Shown here: positions 32,580-41,841 of the stretch, in pieces | Numbering within the stretch: position 1 is the stretch's first letter | Layout of the letters: every line of letters starts with the position of its first letter | DNA from: Oscillospiraceae bacterium | GTDB taxonomy: Bacteria; Bacillota; Clostridia; Oscillospirales; CAG-272 | Direction of reading: 5' to 3' | Assembly: GCA_015064155.1 (NCBI GenBank) | Contig: SVST01000007.1 | Coordinates: 33,628 to 97,627 of the forward strand | Length of the DNA: 64,000 nt | Position numbers and translations under genes: made by a program | Notes under the pieces: model-generated | Seen by the model: only the letters and a program-made list of their open reading frames with translations | The model's database searches: none | Told to the model about the DNA's origin: nothing

Positions 32580-33188
32580 TTATTTCTCGGGGTCGAGGTA
32601 CTTCCAATAAGACACAATATAGTTGATGCCCGACCAAAGCGTAAAGACCAGCATCAGCGCGGTGGTTGCGATCGATGCGGGCATAACCTTGAGCATGTCG
32701 TTGAGCGAATCGACGTTTTGATAGATCATAGGCTCTGCGATACAGCAGACCACGCAAGCGATCTGCGTGCAGGTCTTGATTTTTCCCAGCATATTTGCGG
32801 CAACAACGATGCCGCTGGAGCCAGAAACCACAAGTCGGATTGAGGTGACCGCAAGCTCACGGAAAATGACGATCAGCACTGCCCAGAAAAAGAGAGCGTA
32901 GAAAAACTCGGATTGACCGTACTGCATGGTTTTGTAGAGCGTTACCATGAGTGCACCGATGACCATAAACTTATCGGCAAGCGGATCCATGAATTTTCCG
33001 AAGTCGGTAATGAGATTGTGCTTGCGTGCGATTTTTCCGTCCAGCATATCGGTCAGCGATGCTGCGACGAACAGGACAAGTCCCAAAATGTTTGCCCAAA
33101 GCGCGTTGGAGATCATCATAATCACCACGAAAACGGGCACCATGCACATACGCAAAACGGTTAATTTGTTGGGTAAATTCAGTTTCAT
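32580..33188 (-). CDS. pgsA: CDP-diacylglycerol-glycerol-3-phosphate phosphatidyltransferase
   Basis: Membrane enzyme making phosphatidylglycerol phosphate from CDP-diacylglycerol and glycerol-3-phosphate, the lipid donor for Lgt. The 202 residues include five or six helices. Seen: NLPNKLTVLRMCMVPVFV at the start and the CDP-alcohol signature in DMLDGKIARKHNLITDFGKF followed by MDPLADK (D-G-x2-A-R-x8-G-x3-D-x3-D, about residues 47-72). SD GGAAAGGAT before ATG 33188. It follows rimO after 15 bases, a common clostridial pairing. Confidence 0.95.
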   Translation of the reverse strand: MKLNLPNKLTVLRMCMVPVFVVIMMISNALWANILGLVLFVAASLTDMLDGKIARKHNLITDFGKFMDPLADKFMVIGALMVTLYKTMQYGQSEFFYALFFWAVLIVIFRELAVTSIRLVVSGSSGIVVAANMLGKIKTCTQIACVVCCIAEPMIYQNVDSLNDMLKVMPASIATTALMLVFTLWSGINYIVSYWKYLDPEK

Positions 33189-33203
33189 AATAAAATCCTT
33201 TCC

Positions 33204-34565
33204 TTAATTCTTGGCGGTTACCAAAAAACCGTACAAATCGTAGTCGATCACCTTACGAACCTTTACACGAACGAAGGTGCCGGGGGCAATGCGGGTATCG
33301 GCGCGGAAATAAACCTTTCCGTCAATTTCGGGTGCATCGGCGGCACTTCTGCCGAAATGAACCTCTGCTACGGAGTCGTAATCCTCACAGATCACGTCCA
33401 CGGTGGTTCCGATCTTTTCTCGGTTCAGTTCCTCGTTGATATCCATTTGCGAGCGCATCAGGATATCCATGCGATCCTGCTTGGTTTGCTCGTCAATCTG
33501 ATCGGGGAAGTCGTACGCGGGGGTATCCTCTTCTCTTGAGTAGGTGAAGACACCGGCATGATCGAAGCGTTGCTCCTTTACAAATTCGCACAGTTCCTCA
33601 AAATCGGCGTCGGTTTCGCCCGGAAAGCCCACGATAAAGGTGGTACGGATGACGATGTCGGGGATCTCTTTGCGCAATTTTGCAAGCACCTCTCGGATCA
33701 TGGCAGCGTCCCCGTGGCGGTTCATCGCGGAGAGCATACGGTCACTGACGTGCTGCAAGGGAAGATCGATATACTTGAGAATGCGGGGATTGTCGCGCAT
33801 TTCGGCAATCAGATCGTCGGTGATCTTGTCGGGGTAACAGTACAAAAGGCGAATCCACGGAATAGAGGTGTTCTCGGTGATGCCGTGAAGCAGCTCCGAG
33901 AGGGCATAGTGACCGTACAGATCCAAGCCATATCTTGTAATATCCTGCGCAACGATGACAAGCTCCTTGACCCCGAGCGACTCCAGCTGACGTGCCTCGG
34001 CAATCAGGTCCTCCATGGGACGGCTGCGGAATTTGCCGCGAATGGAGGGAATCGCGCAGTAGGCGCAACGGTTGTCGCAGCCCTCGGCAATCTTGAGATA
34101 TGCGGTGTATTTGGGGGTGGTCAACACGCGGTCGCCGCCCAGCCGAACCGTGTCCTTATCCTCGTGAGAATAATATTTGTTGGAAACACCCTTTTGCTTT
34201 TTTTGTGTGACGGTTTGGATTGCCTTGACGATATTGTGGATGCTTCCGACACCCAAAACGGCATCAACCTCGGGCATCTCCTTGAAGATTTCCTCTCCGT
34301 AGCGTTCGGCAAGACAGCCCGTGACGATGATCGCCTTGAGGTTGCGATTCTTTTTCAGCCAAGCCACGTCCAAAATATTGTCGATGGCTTCCTGCTTTGC
34401 GCTTTCGATAAAAGCGCAGGTATTGACGATGATAACGTCCGCTTCGATGTCCTCGGGGGTGATCTCGTAGCCCGCTTCCACAACCTCGTGAAGCATGACC
34501 TCGGTATCCAGCTGATTTTTGGGGCATCCCAGCGAAACGAATCCGACTTTCAAGCTTTTCCTCAT
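33204..34565 (-). CDS. rimO: Ribosomal protein S12 methylthiotransferase
   Basis: Radical SAM methylthiotransferase that modifies the conserved aspartate of S12. The 453 residues have three domains: UPF0004 (VGFVSLGCPKNQLDTEVM, the CPKN that separates RimO from MiaB), radical SAM (GCDNRCAYCAIP, C-x3-C-x2-C, about residues 148-155; GKFRSRP) and a TRAM domain at the end (YDSVAEVHFGRSAADAPEID). Start: ATG 34565 with AGGAATG upstream; the in-frame extension to 34649 would lie over the promoter. Confidence 0.96.
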   Translation of the reverse strand: MRKSLKVGFVSLGCPKNQLDTEVMLHEVVEAGYEITPEDIEADVIIVNTCAFIESAKQEAIDNILDVAWLKKNRNLKAIIVTGCLAERYGEEIFKEMPEVDAVLGVGSIHNIVKAIQTVTQKKQKGVSNKYYSHEDKDTVRLGGDRVLTTPKYTAYLKIAEGCDNRCAYCAIPSIRGKFRSRPMEDLIAEARQLESLGVKELVIVAQDITRYGLDLYGHYALSELLHGITENTSIPWIRLLYCYPDKITDDLIAEMRDNPRILKYIDLPLQHVSDRMLSAMNRHGDAAMIREVLAKLRKEIPDIVIRTTFIVGFPGETDADFEELCEFVKEQRFDHAGVFTYSREEDTPAYDFPDQIDEQTKQDRMDILMRSQMDINEELNREKIGTTVDVICEDYDSVAEVHFGRSAADAPEIDGKVYFRADTRIAPGTFVRVKVRKVIDYDLYGFLVTAKN

Positions 34566-34607
34566 AGTTTCATTCCTGTTTACTTGATTTATATAACGTT
34601 GCACCTC

Positions 34608-34636
34608 ATTATAGCACAGATCTGCTCTTTTTACAA
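34608..34636 (-). promoter_or_regulatory. Promoter of the rimO-pgsA operon
   Basis: Minus strand: TTGTAA (34631-34636), 17-base spacer, TATAAT (34608-34613) with extended TGC. Confidence 0.75.
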
Positions 34637-34691
34637 GTCCTTTACTCAAAAAATAAAAAAAGGGTCTTTTTTAAAAAAAATAAAAAAAGAC

Positions 34692-34720
34692 TTGCAATGG
34701 CTTTTTGGAAATGGTATAAT
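34692..34720 (+). promoter_or_regulatory. Promoter of the sugar-phosphate isomerase/epimerase gene
   Basis: TTGCAA (34692-34697), 17-base spacer, TATAAT (34715-34720) with extended TGG. The leader of about 70 bases contains a small GGGC/GCCC hairpin near 34744-34757. Confidence 0.75.
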
Positions 34721-34798
34721 AGCATTAAGAAATGTCGATGGAAAGGGCTTTTGCCCTGCATTGGCGTCGAAATTACAGATAAAGAGAGGTTAGATGAC

Positions 34799-35767
34799 AT
34801 GAAACTGAGCGTTCTTGCGAATCTTTACGGCAAAAAAACGTTGGAAGAAACCCTGCAGATTTTAACGGGACTTGGTGTACATACCGTTGAGATCGGTGCG
34901 GGCGGATATCCCGGAAAGGCGCATTGCAACCCTGCCGAGCTGTTGGCGGACGAGAAGAAGTATGATGCCTTTATGGCAACCTTGAAAAAGTATGACGTAA
35001 CGGTTTGTGCATTGGCAACTCACGGAAACGCACTGCATCCCGATGCGGCTGTTGCAAAGCAGTTTGATACCGATTTCCGCAATGCGGTGCTTTTGGCAGA
35101 AAAGATGGGCGTTGACACCGTGATTACCTTCTCGGGCTGTCCCGGAGATCACGAGGGCGCAAAGTACCCCAACTGGGTAACCTGCCCGTGGCCCGAGGAT
35201 TTCCTTGCCATTCTGGATTGGCAGTGGAATGAAAAGGTGATTCCTTACTGGAAAGAAGCCGGTGCCTTTGCAGAAGCACATCACGTTCCGCACATTGCTT
35301 TTGAGATGCATCCCGGTTTCTGCGTATACAATCCCGAAACACTGCTCCGTCTGCGCGAGGCTGTCGGTCCCGTGATCGGCGCAAACTTCGACCCCTCGCA
35401 CTTGATTTGGCAGGGCATGGATCCCGTTGCGGCAATCCGTGAATTGAAGGGTGCTATTTACCATGTACACGCTAAGGATACCAAGATCGATCCCTACAAC
35501 ACCGCAAAGAACGGTGTATTGGACACCAAGCATTACAGCGATGAGCTGAACCGTGCGTGGGTATTCCGTACCGTTGGCTACGGAAACAACGAAACCTATT
35601 GGAGAGATCTGGTTTCCAATCTGCGTCTGTGCGGATATGACCGCGTGCTTTCTATCGAGCATGAGGACAGCCTGATGAGCATTGACGAGGGTCTTCGCAA
35701 GGCGGTTGCGTTCCTCAAGGACGTCATCATCGACGAGCCGAAGCCAGGCACGATGGCTTGGGCATAA
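34799..35767 (+). CDS. Sugar phosphate isomerase/epimerase (AP endonuclease-2 fold TIM barrel)
   Basis: A 322-residue TIM barrel of PF01261. Seen: MKLSVLANLYGKKTLEETLQ, VHTVEIGAGGYPGKAHCNPA, the metal ligands in FEMHPGFC (Glu, about residue 165), ANFDPSHLIWQGMD (Asp and His), IYHVHAKDTK (His) and LSIEHEDS (final Glu). Many relatives are sugar-acid or inositol-pathway isomerases and often pair with Gfo/Idh oxidoreductases. SD AGAGAGG before ATG 34799. Single gene with promoter and terminator. Substrate unknown. Confidence 0.85.
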   Translation: MKLSVLANLYGKKTLEETLQILTGLGVHTVEIGAGGYPGKAHCNPAELLADEKKYDAFMATLKKYDVTVCALATHGNALHPDAAVAKQFDTDFRNAVLLAEKMGVDTVITFSGCPGDHEGAKYPNWVTCPWPEDFLAILDWQWNEKVIPYWKEAGAFAEAHHVPHIAFEMHPGFCVYNPETLLRLREAVGPVIGANFDPSHLIWQGMDPVAAIRELKGAIYHVHAKDTKIDPYNTAKNGVLDTKHYSDELNRAWVFRTVGYGNNETYWRDLVSNLRLCGYDRVLSIEHEDSLMSIDEGLRKAVAFLKDVIIDEPKPGTMAWA

Positions 35768-35795
35768 GCCTTTTTTCGACCGATCAAAGGGTCAA

Positions 35796-35838
35796 AATCC
35801 TCGCGGATTTCCGATTGGGAAGCCGCGAGGATTTTTTT
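35796..35838 (+). terminator. Strong terminator after the isomerase/epimerase gene
   Basis: AATCCTCGCGG (35796-35806) pairs with CCGCGAGGATT (35823-35833), followed by TTTTT. It abuts the stop of the convergent AraC gene. Confidence 0.9.
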
Positions 35839-36649
35839 ACGTTCTTTTGGACGCGGTATTGGCGTTTCTTTGCGCGAGCGCATCGTTCATCATTTGTACC
35901 GGGGAGGCACCGAATCGCTTTTGAAAACGGCGAATGAAATTGGGGTAATCGTCAAAGCCGCTTTCACGGCAGATTTCAATGATCGAAAGCTCGGCATGCC
36001 GAACCAGCTTTTTTGCGTAATCAAAGCGTAAATTGTCTACGTATTCCTTAAAGCCCATGCCGACCTCCTTTTTGAAGATGGCGGAAAAATAGGAGGGTGC
36101 GTATCCGACGTGTGCCGCAGTTTCGGAAAGCGTTGGATTTTCCCGAAAATGCTGCAACAGATAAAGCATCGCGTTTTTGATGGGGGTTCCAAGCGACGGA
36201 GAGGTGGGTTGCCGTGCGGCAAGCTTTCCCAAAAGGGCATTCAACAGATATGCGGTGTACCGAGCATCCCGATCGGCGATCACGATTTCACCAAGTGCCG
36301 CACGCCAAAAAGCCGTGTCTTCTTCGGCTGTGTTCAATACCGGGGGAGCGTCACCGTGCAAAAGACGGATCAGAAAGCCCGTGTCGCACAGCTCGGCGGA
36401 AAACATCACGTTATATACGCGGCAGCCTGTGGTTGACACGCTGTGGAAATGAAAGGGTGTCATAAAAAAAAGCATCCCACTTTGAATTTCGTACCGCTTA
36501 TCGTCGATGCGGTATTCTCCGCTTCCGGAAAGGACGTATTCAAGCTCGTAAAACTCGTGACGGTGGGTTTTATACTCGCCTTGAATCTCTTTTTCTTTGG
36601 CTACGATTGCCCCGACACCGATGTAATGCTCCTTGGTAAACCGTTGCAT
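35837..36649 (-). CDS. AraC-family regulator of the mannosidase operon
   Basis: A 270-residue regulator. The N-terminal cupin (THRHEFYELEYVLSGSGEYR, with sugar-binding type His/Glu pattern) spans about residues 28-90; the C-terminal DNA-binding region has NPTLSETAAHVGYAPSYFSA and SIIEICRESGFDDYPNFIRR, ending in FQKRFGASPVQM. SD GGGAGG before ATG 36649. It is divergent from the GH38 gene with 121 bases between, so it is the likely regulator of that operon, responding to a mannoside or mannose (inference). Confidence 0.9.
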   Translation of the reverse strand: MQRFTKEHYIGVGAIVAKEKEIQGEYKTHRHEFYELEYVLSGSGEYRIDDKRYEIQSGMLFFMTPFHFHSVSTTGCRVYNVMFSAELCDTGFLIRLLHGDAPPVLNTAEEDTAFWRAALGEIVIADRDARYTAYLLNALLGKLAARQPTSPSLGTPIKNAMLYLLQHFRENPTLSETAAHVGYAPSYFSAIFKKEVGMGFKEYVDNLRFDYAKKLVRHAELSIIEICRESGFDDYPNFIRRFQKRFGASPVQMMNDALAQRNANTASKRT

Positions 36650-36679
36650 GGAAGTACCTCCCGATTGTTTCTTGACGTC

Positions 36680-36708
36680 ATTATACCATAAATCTTAAAA
36701 AAAGACAA
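36680..36708 (-). promoter_or_regulatory. Promoter of the AraC regulator
   Basis: Minus strand: TTGTCT (36703-36708), 17-base spacer, TATAAT (36680-36685) with extended TGG. The opposing mannosidase promoter appears as TGT-TACAAT (36738-36746) with no good -35, consistent with a need for activation. Confidence 0.7.
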
Positions 36709-36770
36709 TAAAAACATATTATTTTTTTCAATATAAATGTTACAATGAAAAAAAACGAAGGAGTATGGCT

Positions 36771-39146
36771 ATGAAAAAGATGTATATGATCGGAAATTCC
36801 CATATTGATCCCGTTTGGCTTTGGAGATGGCAGGACGGATATTCGGAGGTGCTTGCGTCACTTCGAAGCGCACTTGACCGTATGAAGGAAACCGATGACT
36901 TTCAATATACCTCGGCATGTGCCGTTTACTATCAATGGATCGAAAAGACCGACCCCGAAATGTTCGAGGAGATCCGCGCAAGGGTCAAGGAGGGACGGTG
37001 GAATCTGGTTGGCGGATGGTTTTTGCAGCCCGACTGTAACATGCCGTGCGGTGAGAGCTTTGCGCGTCATGCGTTGATCGCACAGCGATATTTTCAGGAA
37101 AAGTTCGGTGTAACCGCAAAAAGCGGCTATAACGTGGACAGCTTTGGACACAATGCCTCTCTGCCCAAGCTTCTTCGCGGCGCGGAGATGGAAAACTACG
37201 TGTTCATGCGTCCCGACCGTGATGAAAAAAAGATGGACAGTGACCTGTTCTCTTGGAAAAGTGACGACGGAAGTGCCGTTACCGCATACCGTATTCCGTT
37301 CCGTTACGGGATCGGCTTGGAAACGATCGATCTGTTGGGCGTGATTGCAGGGGAGGTTGAAAACGACGGTGTTCCGCGCATGGCATTCTACGGCATCGGA
37401 AACCACGGTGGCGGTCCCTCGGCGAAGTTGATCGATCTGATCCAAGAAAAGAATATTCCGATTGCCGAGTTTTCCACGGTGGACCGTTATTTTTCGGAGG
37501 TGGACAAAGAGGGCTTGCCCGTTGTCAAGGGAGAGCTTCAGCACCACGCACGCGGCTGTTACAGTGCCATGTCCTACGTCAAGGAGATGAACCGCAAGTG
37601 CGAGTGCGCGATTTTGGAGGCCGAGCGTTACTGCCTGCTTGCCAACCGCTTGGTTGGATACGAGTATCCCAAAAAGCGGTTGCGCAAGGCTTGGAAGAAT
37701 CTGTTATTCAACCAATTCCACGATATTTTGGCGGGATGCTCCATCGAAAGCGCTTACCGCGATGCGTCTTATCTGTTCGGTGAATCCATGAGTATTGCCG
37801 AGCAGGCGATCAACGGTGCTTTGCAGGCGATTTGCCGCAAGATCGAAACGGGATCGGGCTCGGAGGATTCGTACAAGTTGCGCGGCAGACATAAATTTGT
37901 GTGGGAACATGAAACGCTCGGCACTCCGTTCGTGATCTTCAATCCGCACGCGTATCCCGTGCGCGATACGGTGCGTATGCGCGTGCTTGCCAATCGGATC
38001 ACCGATGAAAACGGAGCCGAAATTCCGTTCCAGCTGGTTCGCGGCGAGCATACCAATCACGACGGCGATAATTACGTGACCGCTTTCTCGGTGGAACTTC
38101 CCGCATACGGCTACCGTGTTTATCGTGCTTTCCAGAACGGAGAAGCCGCGCCGGCGGAAAGCTCTCTGATTGCGACCGAGCAGTGCTTGGAAAACGATTG
38201 TATTTCCGTCACCTTTGATCCGGAAAGCGGAGAAATCTCCAAAATTTACGATAAACGCACCCAAAAGGTGCTGTCCGAGGGCGGTATGAGCGCGATTTTG
38301 ACCGACGAAACCGCTTGCGATACCTGGGCGCACGGTCAGCGCGATTTGGGCGAGGAATGCGGACGCTTCGGGAAAGCCGAGATTTCGGTGGTGGAAAACG
38401 GAGCTGTTTGCGCAACCCTGCGTGTCAGAAGCACTTGCGCGGATTCAACACTCACGCGTTACTATACGCTGTATGCCGGTGACGATTCTGTTCGCGTCAC
38501 GGCAGAGGTCGATTTCCGTGAGCATCATAAGGCATTTAAGCTGGGCTTTCCTGCGGCAAAATCGGTACTGTGTGAGATCCCGTACGGTGTGATTGAGCGT
38601 GACTTGGAAAAGGGTGAGGAGCCGTTTGGAAAATGGTTTGCTTCAAGTGGAATTTGCGTTGCCAATACGGGCAAATACGGCTATGATTCCACCAAGGATC
38701 AGGTTCGCATGACGATTCTGCGCGGTGCGGTTTATGCCGATCACTTCGGCACGCGTGACGATCGCTGTCCTTACATGGATCAGGGCTTCCACCGTTTTTC
38801 GTATCAAATCTTCCCGTACCGTTCCAAGGTCGATGCACAGCGTCGCGCGGAGCTGTTGAATACACCGCCCAGATGCGTGAATGAAACTTTCCATCACGGT
38901 CCCTTGGGAGAGCGTTTTGAGGGGATCGCGGGTGTCAGCGAAAACGTGACGATCACTGCGATCAAAATGGCAGAGGACGATAACGGTGTTGTTGTACGCG
39001 CTTTGGAAACCGAAGGAGTGGACAACGAGGTGACGCTGTGTCTGTTTGACAAGCCGCTGTCTTTCCCGATTTCGAAATATGCCGTGAAAACCGTGAACGA
39101 TGAGGGTGCTGTACTGAACTTTATGGAATGGGAGAAGCAATCGTGA
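36771..39146 (+). CDS. Alpha-mannosidase, glycoside hydrolase family 38
   Basis: A 791-residue GH38 retaining alpha-mannosidase without signal peptide, so it acts in the cytoplasm on imported oligosaccharides. Seen: zinc-site opening MIGNSHIDPVWLWRWQDGY (His, Asp; residues 5-23), WNLVGGWFLQPDCNMPCGES, the nucleophile Asp in SGYNVDSFGHNASLPKLL (about 124), FMRPDRDE, a later zinc histidine in LLFNQFHDILAGCSIESAY, then the beta-rich C-terminal domains. Start: ATG 36771 is seven bases after AAGGAG; ATG 36765 is only one base away from it. First gene of an operon with ROK and SIS genes overlapping by four bases each. Confidence 0.93.
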   Translation: MKKMYMIGNSHIDPVWLWRWQDGYSEVLASLRSALDRMKETDDFQYTSACAVYYQWIEKTDPEMFEEIRARVKEGRWNLVGGWFLQPDCNMPCGESFARHALIAQRYFQEKFGVTAKSGYNVDSFGHNASLPKLLRGAEMENYVFMRPDRDEKKMDSDLFSWKSDDGSAVTAYRIPFRYGIGLETIDLLGVIAGEVENDGVPRMAFYGIGNHGGGPSAKLIDLIQEKNIPIAEFSTVDRYFSEVDKEGLPVVKGELQHHARGCYSAMSYVKEMNRKCECAILEAERYCLLANRLVGYEYPKKRLRKAWKNLLFNQFHDILAGCSIESAYRDASYLFGESMSIAEQAINGALQAICRKIETGSGSEDSYKLRGRHKFVWEHETLGTPFVIFNPHAYPVRDTVRMRVLANRITDENGAEIPFQLVRGEHTNHDGDNYVTAFSVELPAYGYRVYRAFQNGEAAPAESSLIATEQCLENDCISVTFDPESGEISKIYDKRTQKVLSEGGMSAILTDETACDTWAHGQRDLGEECGRFGKAEISVVENGAVCATLRVRSTCADSTLTRYYTLYAGDDSVRVTAEVDFREHHKAFKLGFPAAKSVLCEIPYGVIERDLEKGEEPFGKWFASSGICVANTGKYGYDSTKDQVRMTILRGAVYADHFGTRDDRCPYMDQGFHRFSYQIFPYRSKVDAQRRAELLNTPPRCVNETFHHGPLGERFEGIAGVSENVTITAIKMAEDDNGVVVRALETEGVDNEVTLCLFDKPLSFPISKYAVKTVNDEGAVLNFMEWEKQS

Positions 39147-40096
39147 AGCAATACGTTGGCGTAGATATTGGCGGAACCAAAATTTCGGTGGTCAAGGGAA
39201 ACGAACGCGGTGAGGTGCTGGAGAAGCTTCGCTTCGAGAACAATCTTTGTATGCGCGATGCGGTGTCTGCAATCGTGGAACGGGTTCGCTCGTTGGGAGA
39301 TGCCGAGGCAATCGGAATCAGCTGCGGAGGACCCTTGGATCCCACCCGCGGTTTGATTCAATCTCCGCCAAACCTTTTGGGGTGGGATGACGTTCCCATC
39401 GTATCGATATTGGAGGAAGCTACGGGAATCCCTGCGGCACTATGCAACGATGCCGATGCGTGCGCGCTTGCCGAGTGGCAGTTCGGTGCGGGGCGGGGAT
39501 GTCGGAATATGGTTTTTTTGACCTTTGGAACCGGACTTGGCGCAGGGCTTATTTTAAACGGCTCGCTGTACAGCGGTGCCTCCGGGGGAGCCGGGGAGAT
39601 CGGGCACGTCCGTATGGAGCGATTCGGTCCCGTTGGCTATGGAAAAAGCGGGTCGCTTGAGGGATTCGCCAGCGGTGGAGGCATTGCACAGCTTGCGCGG
39701 ACAGCCGCCTTGGAGTGTTTGCAAAGGGGAGAACGAACCGGTTTTTGTACGTGTCGGGAAGAGTTGGACAGCATCACGGCACAAAGCGTTGCCGCCGCCG
39801 CTAAGGCGGGGGACCCGACCGCAAAGCAGGTATACAGCCTATGCGGAGAAATGCTGGGACGGGGACTTTCGGTGGTGATCGATCTGCTCAACCCCGAGAG
39901 AATTGTGCTGGGCAGTATTTACGTGCGCGCATCGGAGCTGTTGATTCCGTCGATGCAAGCAGCGATCCGTGAAGAGGCACTGGCACGAAATGCAGCGGCA
40001 TGCGAAATTCTGCCCGCGGAACTGGGTGAGCGGCTTGGTGACGTGGCGGCACTTTCGGTTGCAATCAATCAAACGGAAAGGACGGTAACGAAATGA
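39143..40096 (+). CDS. ROK-family sugar kinase lacking the zinc cysteines
   Basis: A 317-residue ROK protein, probably a hexose or N-acyl-hexosamine kinase. Seen: phosphate loop VGVDIGGTKISVV, SCGGPLDP, substrate segment LCNDADACALAEW (catalytic Asp in NDAD), TFGTGLGAGLILNG, and GGAGEIGHVRME (E-x-G-H). The zinc motif that normally follows, CxCGxxGCxE, reads GYGKSGSLE, so all its cysteines are gone. There is no N-terminal HTH, so it is an enzyme rather than a repressor. Start: GTG 39143 with GGGAG eight bases upstream and a GTGA overlap with the mannosidase stop; ATG 39128 is the alternative. Confidence 0.85.
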   Translation: MKQYVGVDIGGTKISVVKGNERGEVLEKLRFENNLCMRDAVSAIVERVRSLGDAEAIGISCGGPLDPTRGLIQSPPNLLGWDDVPIVSILEEATGIPAALCNDADACALAEWQFGAGRGCRNMVFLTFGTGLGAGLILNGSLYSGASGGAGEIGHVRMERFGPVGYGKSGSLEGFASGGGIAQLARTAALECLQRGERTGFCTCREELDSITAQSVAAAAKAGDPTAKQVYSLCGEMLGRGLSVVIDLLNPERIVLGSIYVRASELLIPSMQAAIREEALARNAAACEILPAELGERLGDVAALSVAINQTERTVTK

Positions 40097-40680
40097 ATCG
40101 TTTATGGACGAAATACCCTGCGTTGGAGGTCTGCCGTGCAGACATTGAAAATGCGGTTTCGCTGATCGTGAAGACCTATCGCGCAGGCGGTAAGCTGCTT
40201 TTGTGCGGAAACGGCGGAAGTGCCGCTGATTGCGAGCATATTGCGGGGGAGCTTTTGAAAGGATTTCTGTCGGCGCGCAAGATTACCGATCCTTCGATTC
40301 CGGAGGACTTGCGTGCAGGATTGCAGGGTTCGCTTCCCGCAATCCCGTTGCCGTCGATCACGGCGGCGTTTACGGCATCGATCAACGATATGGATCCCTC
40401 GATGGTTTACGCACAGCTTTTGCATGGACTGGGGAAAAAGGGAGATCTTTTGGTAGCCATTTCTACGTCGGGAAATGCCAAAAACGTGAACCACGCGGCA
40501 AGCTTGGCGCGTGCGATGGGGATAACCGTGCTTGCGTTGACGGGCGAGGGGGGCGGAGCACTCAAGGAGCTGGCAGACGTTGCAATCTGTGTTCCCGAGA
40601 GGGAAACCTACCTTGTGCAGGAATACCATTTGCCCGTATACCATTATCTTTGCGCAGAGGTTGAACGGACGCTGTTTTAA
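40093..40680 (+). CDS. GmhA-like SIS-domain phosphosugar isomerase
   Basis: A 195-residue SIS protein resembling sedoheptulose-7-phosphate isomerase (GmhA). Seen: LLLCGNGGSAADCEHIAGEL (residues 35-54), LKGFLSARK, a long loop with PLPSITAAFTASINDMD, and the second phosphosugar loop LLVAISTSGNAKNVNHAASL, then VLALTGEGGGALKELADV and YLVQEYHLPVYHYLC. ATG 40093 overlaps the ROK stop (ATGA). No other heptose genes are here, and its operon partners are a mannosidase and a sugar kinase, so a mannose- or hexose-phosphate isomerase role is plausible (inference). Confidence 0.88.
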   Translation: MNRLWTKYPALEVCRADIENAVSLIVKTYRAGGKLLLCGNGGSAADCEHIAGELLKGFLSARKITDPSIPEDLRAGLQGSLPAIPLPSITAAFTASINDMDPSMVYAQLLHGLGKKGDLLVAISTSGNAKNVNHAASLARAMGITVLALTGEGGGALKELADVAICVPERETYLVQEYHLPVYHYLCAEVERTLF

Positions 40681-40756
40681 GGCTGTTTGCGAAAACGCTT
40701 TGCAAAAGAGCTTCGTGTCCGGAAAGCTTCCACAAAGCCTTTTGACGTGTCACGTC

Positions 40757-40803
40757 AGAGAAAACAAAACAAGCAGGCTCCGCCGCGGCGGAGCCTGCTT
40801 GTG
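40757..40803. terminator. Bidirectional terminator between the mannosidase operon and rsmA
   Basis: A 15-bp perfect stem: CAAGCAGGCTCCGCC (40770-40784) with GGCGGAGCCTGCTTG (40787-40801). The minus-strand tail is TTTTGTTTTC, serving rsmA. A smaller TGACGT/ACGTCA hairpin lies at 40743-40757. Confidence 0.88.
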
Positions 40804-40848
40804 CTTGGAAGAGTCGGTGATTTACCGTTTCAAGCTATTATGATTTTT

Positions 40849-41718
40849 TCAGTCGGTATGCAACAGGGGATACAACGTATCGGAAAGTGCTGTGAACTGC
40901 GCAATATCCAAGCGTTCCCCGCGAATGGTCGGCTCGTGTCCGAGGGATGCAATGGCTGACGTGATTTGCTCGCGCGTCAGCTCGGGGAAGCCGGTGGAGA
41001 GCGCATTTGCAAGTGTTTTTCTGCGTTGCCCGAATGCTGCCTTGATCGTGCGGAAGAGAAGTGCTTCGTCGCGTGGGACGTACGGCTTTTCCCGATGGAG
41101 CTTGATGCGGATGACCGCCGAATCGACCTTTGGCGCGGGGACAAAGCGGTCGGAGGGAACGGTGAAGAGCTTTTCTGCTTCTCCGTAATATGCCAGTACC
41201 GCGGTGATGGCTCCGTAGTCCTTACTGCCGGCCTTGGCGCACAGACGGTCCGCAACCTCCTTCTGAATCATGATGGTAATATATTCAAAGGGAAGGCGGC
41301 TTTCAAGCAGCTTCATCAAAATCGGTGTGGTGATGTAGTAGGGGAGGTTTGCACACACCGAAACGGGCCCCTCGGAGAACGCCGGAGCAAGCAGTTCCTC
41401 CAGATCGGTTTCCATGACGTCCTGATTGATCACGCGGACGTTGTCAAACTCACCCAACGTATATTGCAGGACGGGGATCAGACCGCGGTCGATCTCCAAA
41501 GAAATCACTTGACGGCGGCGGAGTGCCAACTCGTACGTGAGCGTTCCGATTCCGGGACCGATTTCCAAAATGGTGCTGTTTTCATCAAAGCAGCACTCCT
41601 CGGCAATGTTCTCTACCACCATGCGGTCGGTGAGAAAGTTCTGCCCGAACTCTTTATGGAAGGTCAGGTGAAACATCGCCATAATTTGGCGGACTGTTTT
41701 GAGGTCGCAAAGATTCAT
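40849..41718 (-). CDS. rsmA: 16S rRNA A1518/A1519 dimethyltransferase
   Basis: KsgA/RsmA adds four methyl groups to two adjacent adenines near the 3' end of 16S rRNA. The 289 residues match the family. Seen: HKEFGQNFLTDRMVVENI (opening signature), motif I LEIGPGIGTLTYELA (about residues 49-63), LEIDRGLIPVLQ, NQDVMETDL, the catalytic CANLPYYITTPILMKLLE (NLPY), and PAPKVDSAVIRIK. SD AGAGGAAA before ATG 41718. Confidence 0.96.
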   Translation of the reverse strand: MNLCDLKTVRQIMAMFHLTFHKEFGQNFLTDRMVVENIAEECCFDENSTILEIGPGIGTLTYELALRRRQVISLEIDRGLIPVLQYTLGEFDNVRVINQDVMETDLEELLAPAFSEGPVSVCANLPYYITTPILMKLLESRLPFEYITIMIQKEVADRLCAKAGSKDYGAITAVLAYYGEAEKLFTVPSDRFVPAPKVDSAVIRIKLHREKPYVPRDEALLFRTIKAAFGQRRKTLANALSTGFPELTREQITSAIASLGHEPTIRGERLDIAQFTALSDTLYPLLHTD

Positions 41719-41753
41719 ACTGTAATTTCCTCTTTTTTGTGTTTTCAGGCTTC

Positions 41754-41782
41754 ATTTTATCACATTTGTTTGGTAAAATCAA
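41754..41782 (-). promoter_or_regulatory. Promoter of rsmA
   Basis: Minus strand: TTGATT (41777-41782), 17-base spacer, TAAAAT (41754-41759) with extended TGA. Confidence 0.6.
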
Positions 41783-41841
41783 GACGTCGGTTCGCTTTTT
41801 TGATTTTTTTGAATCTTTTTCTTGGTTTTTTGAAAAAAGAC

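Noticed and set aside
33558..34793. A 411-residue plus-strand open frame over rimO
   Set aside because: Antisense to rimO and its promoter; no family resemblance.
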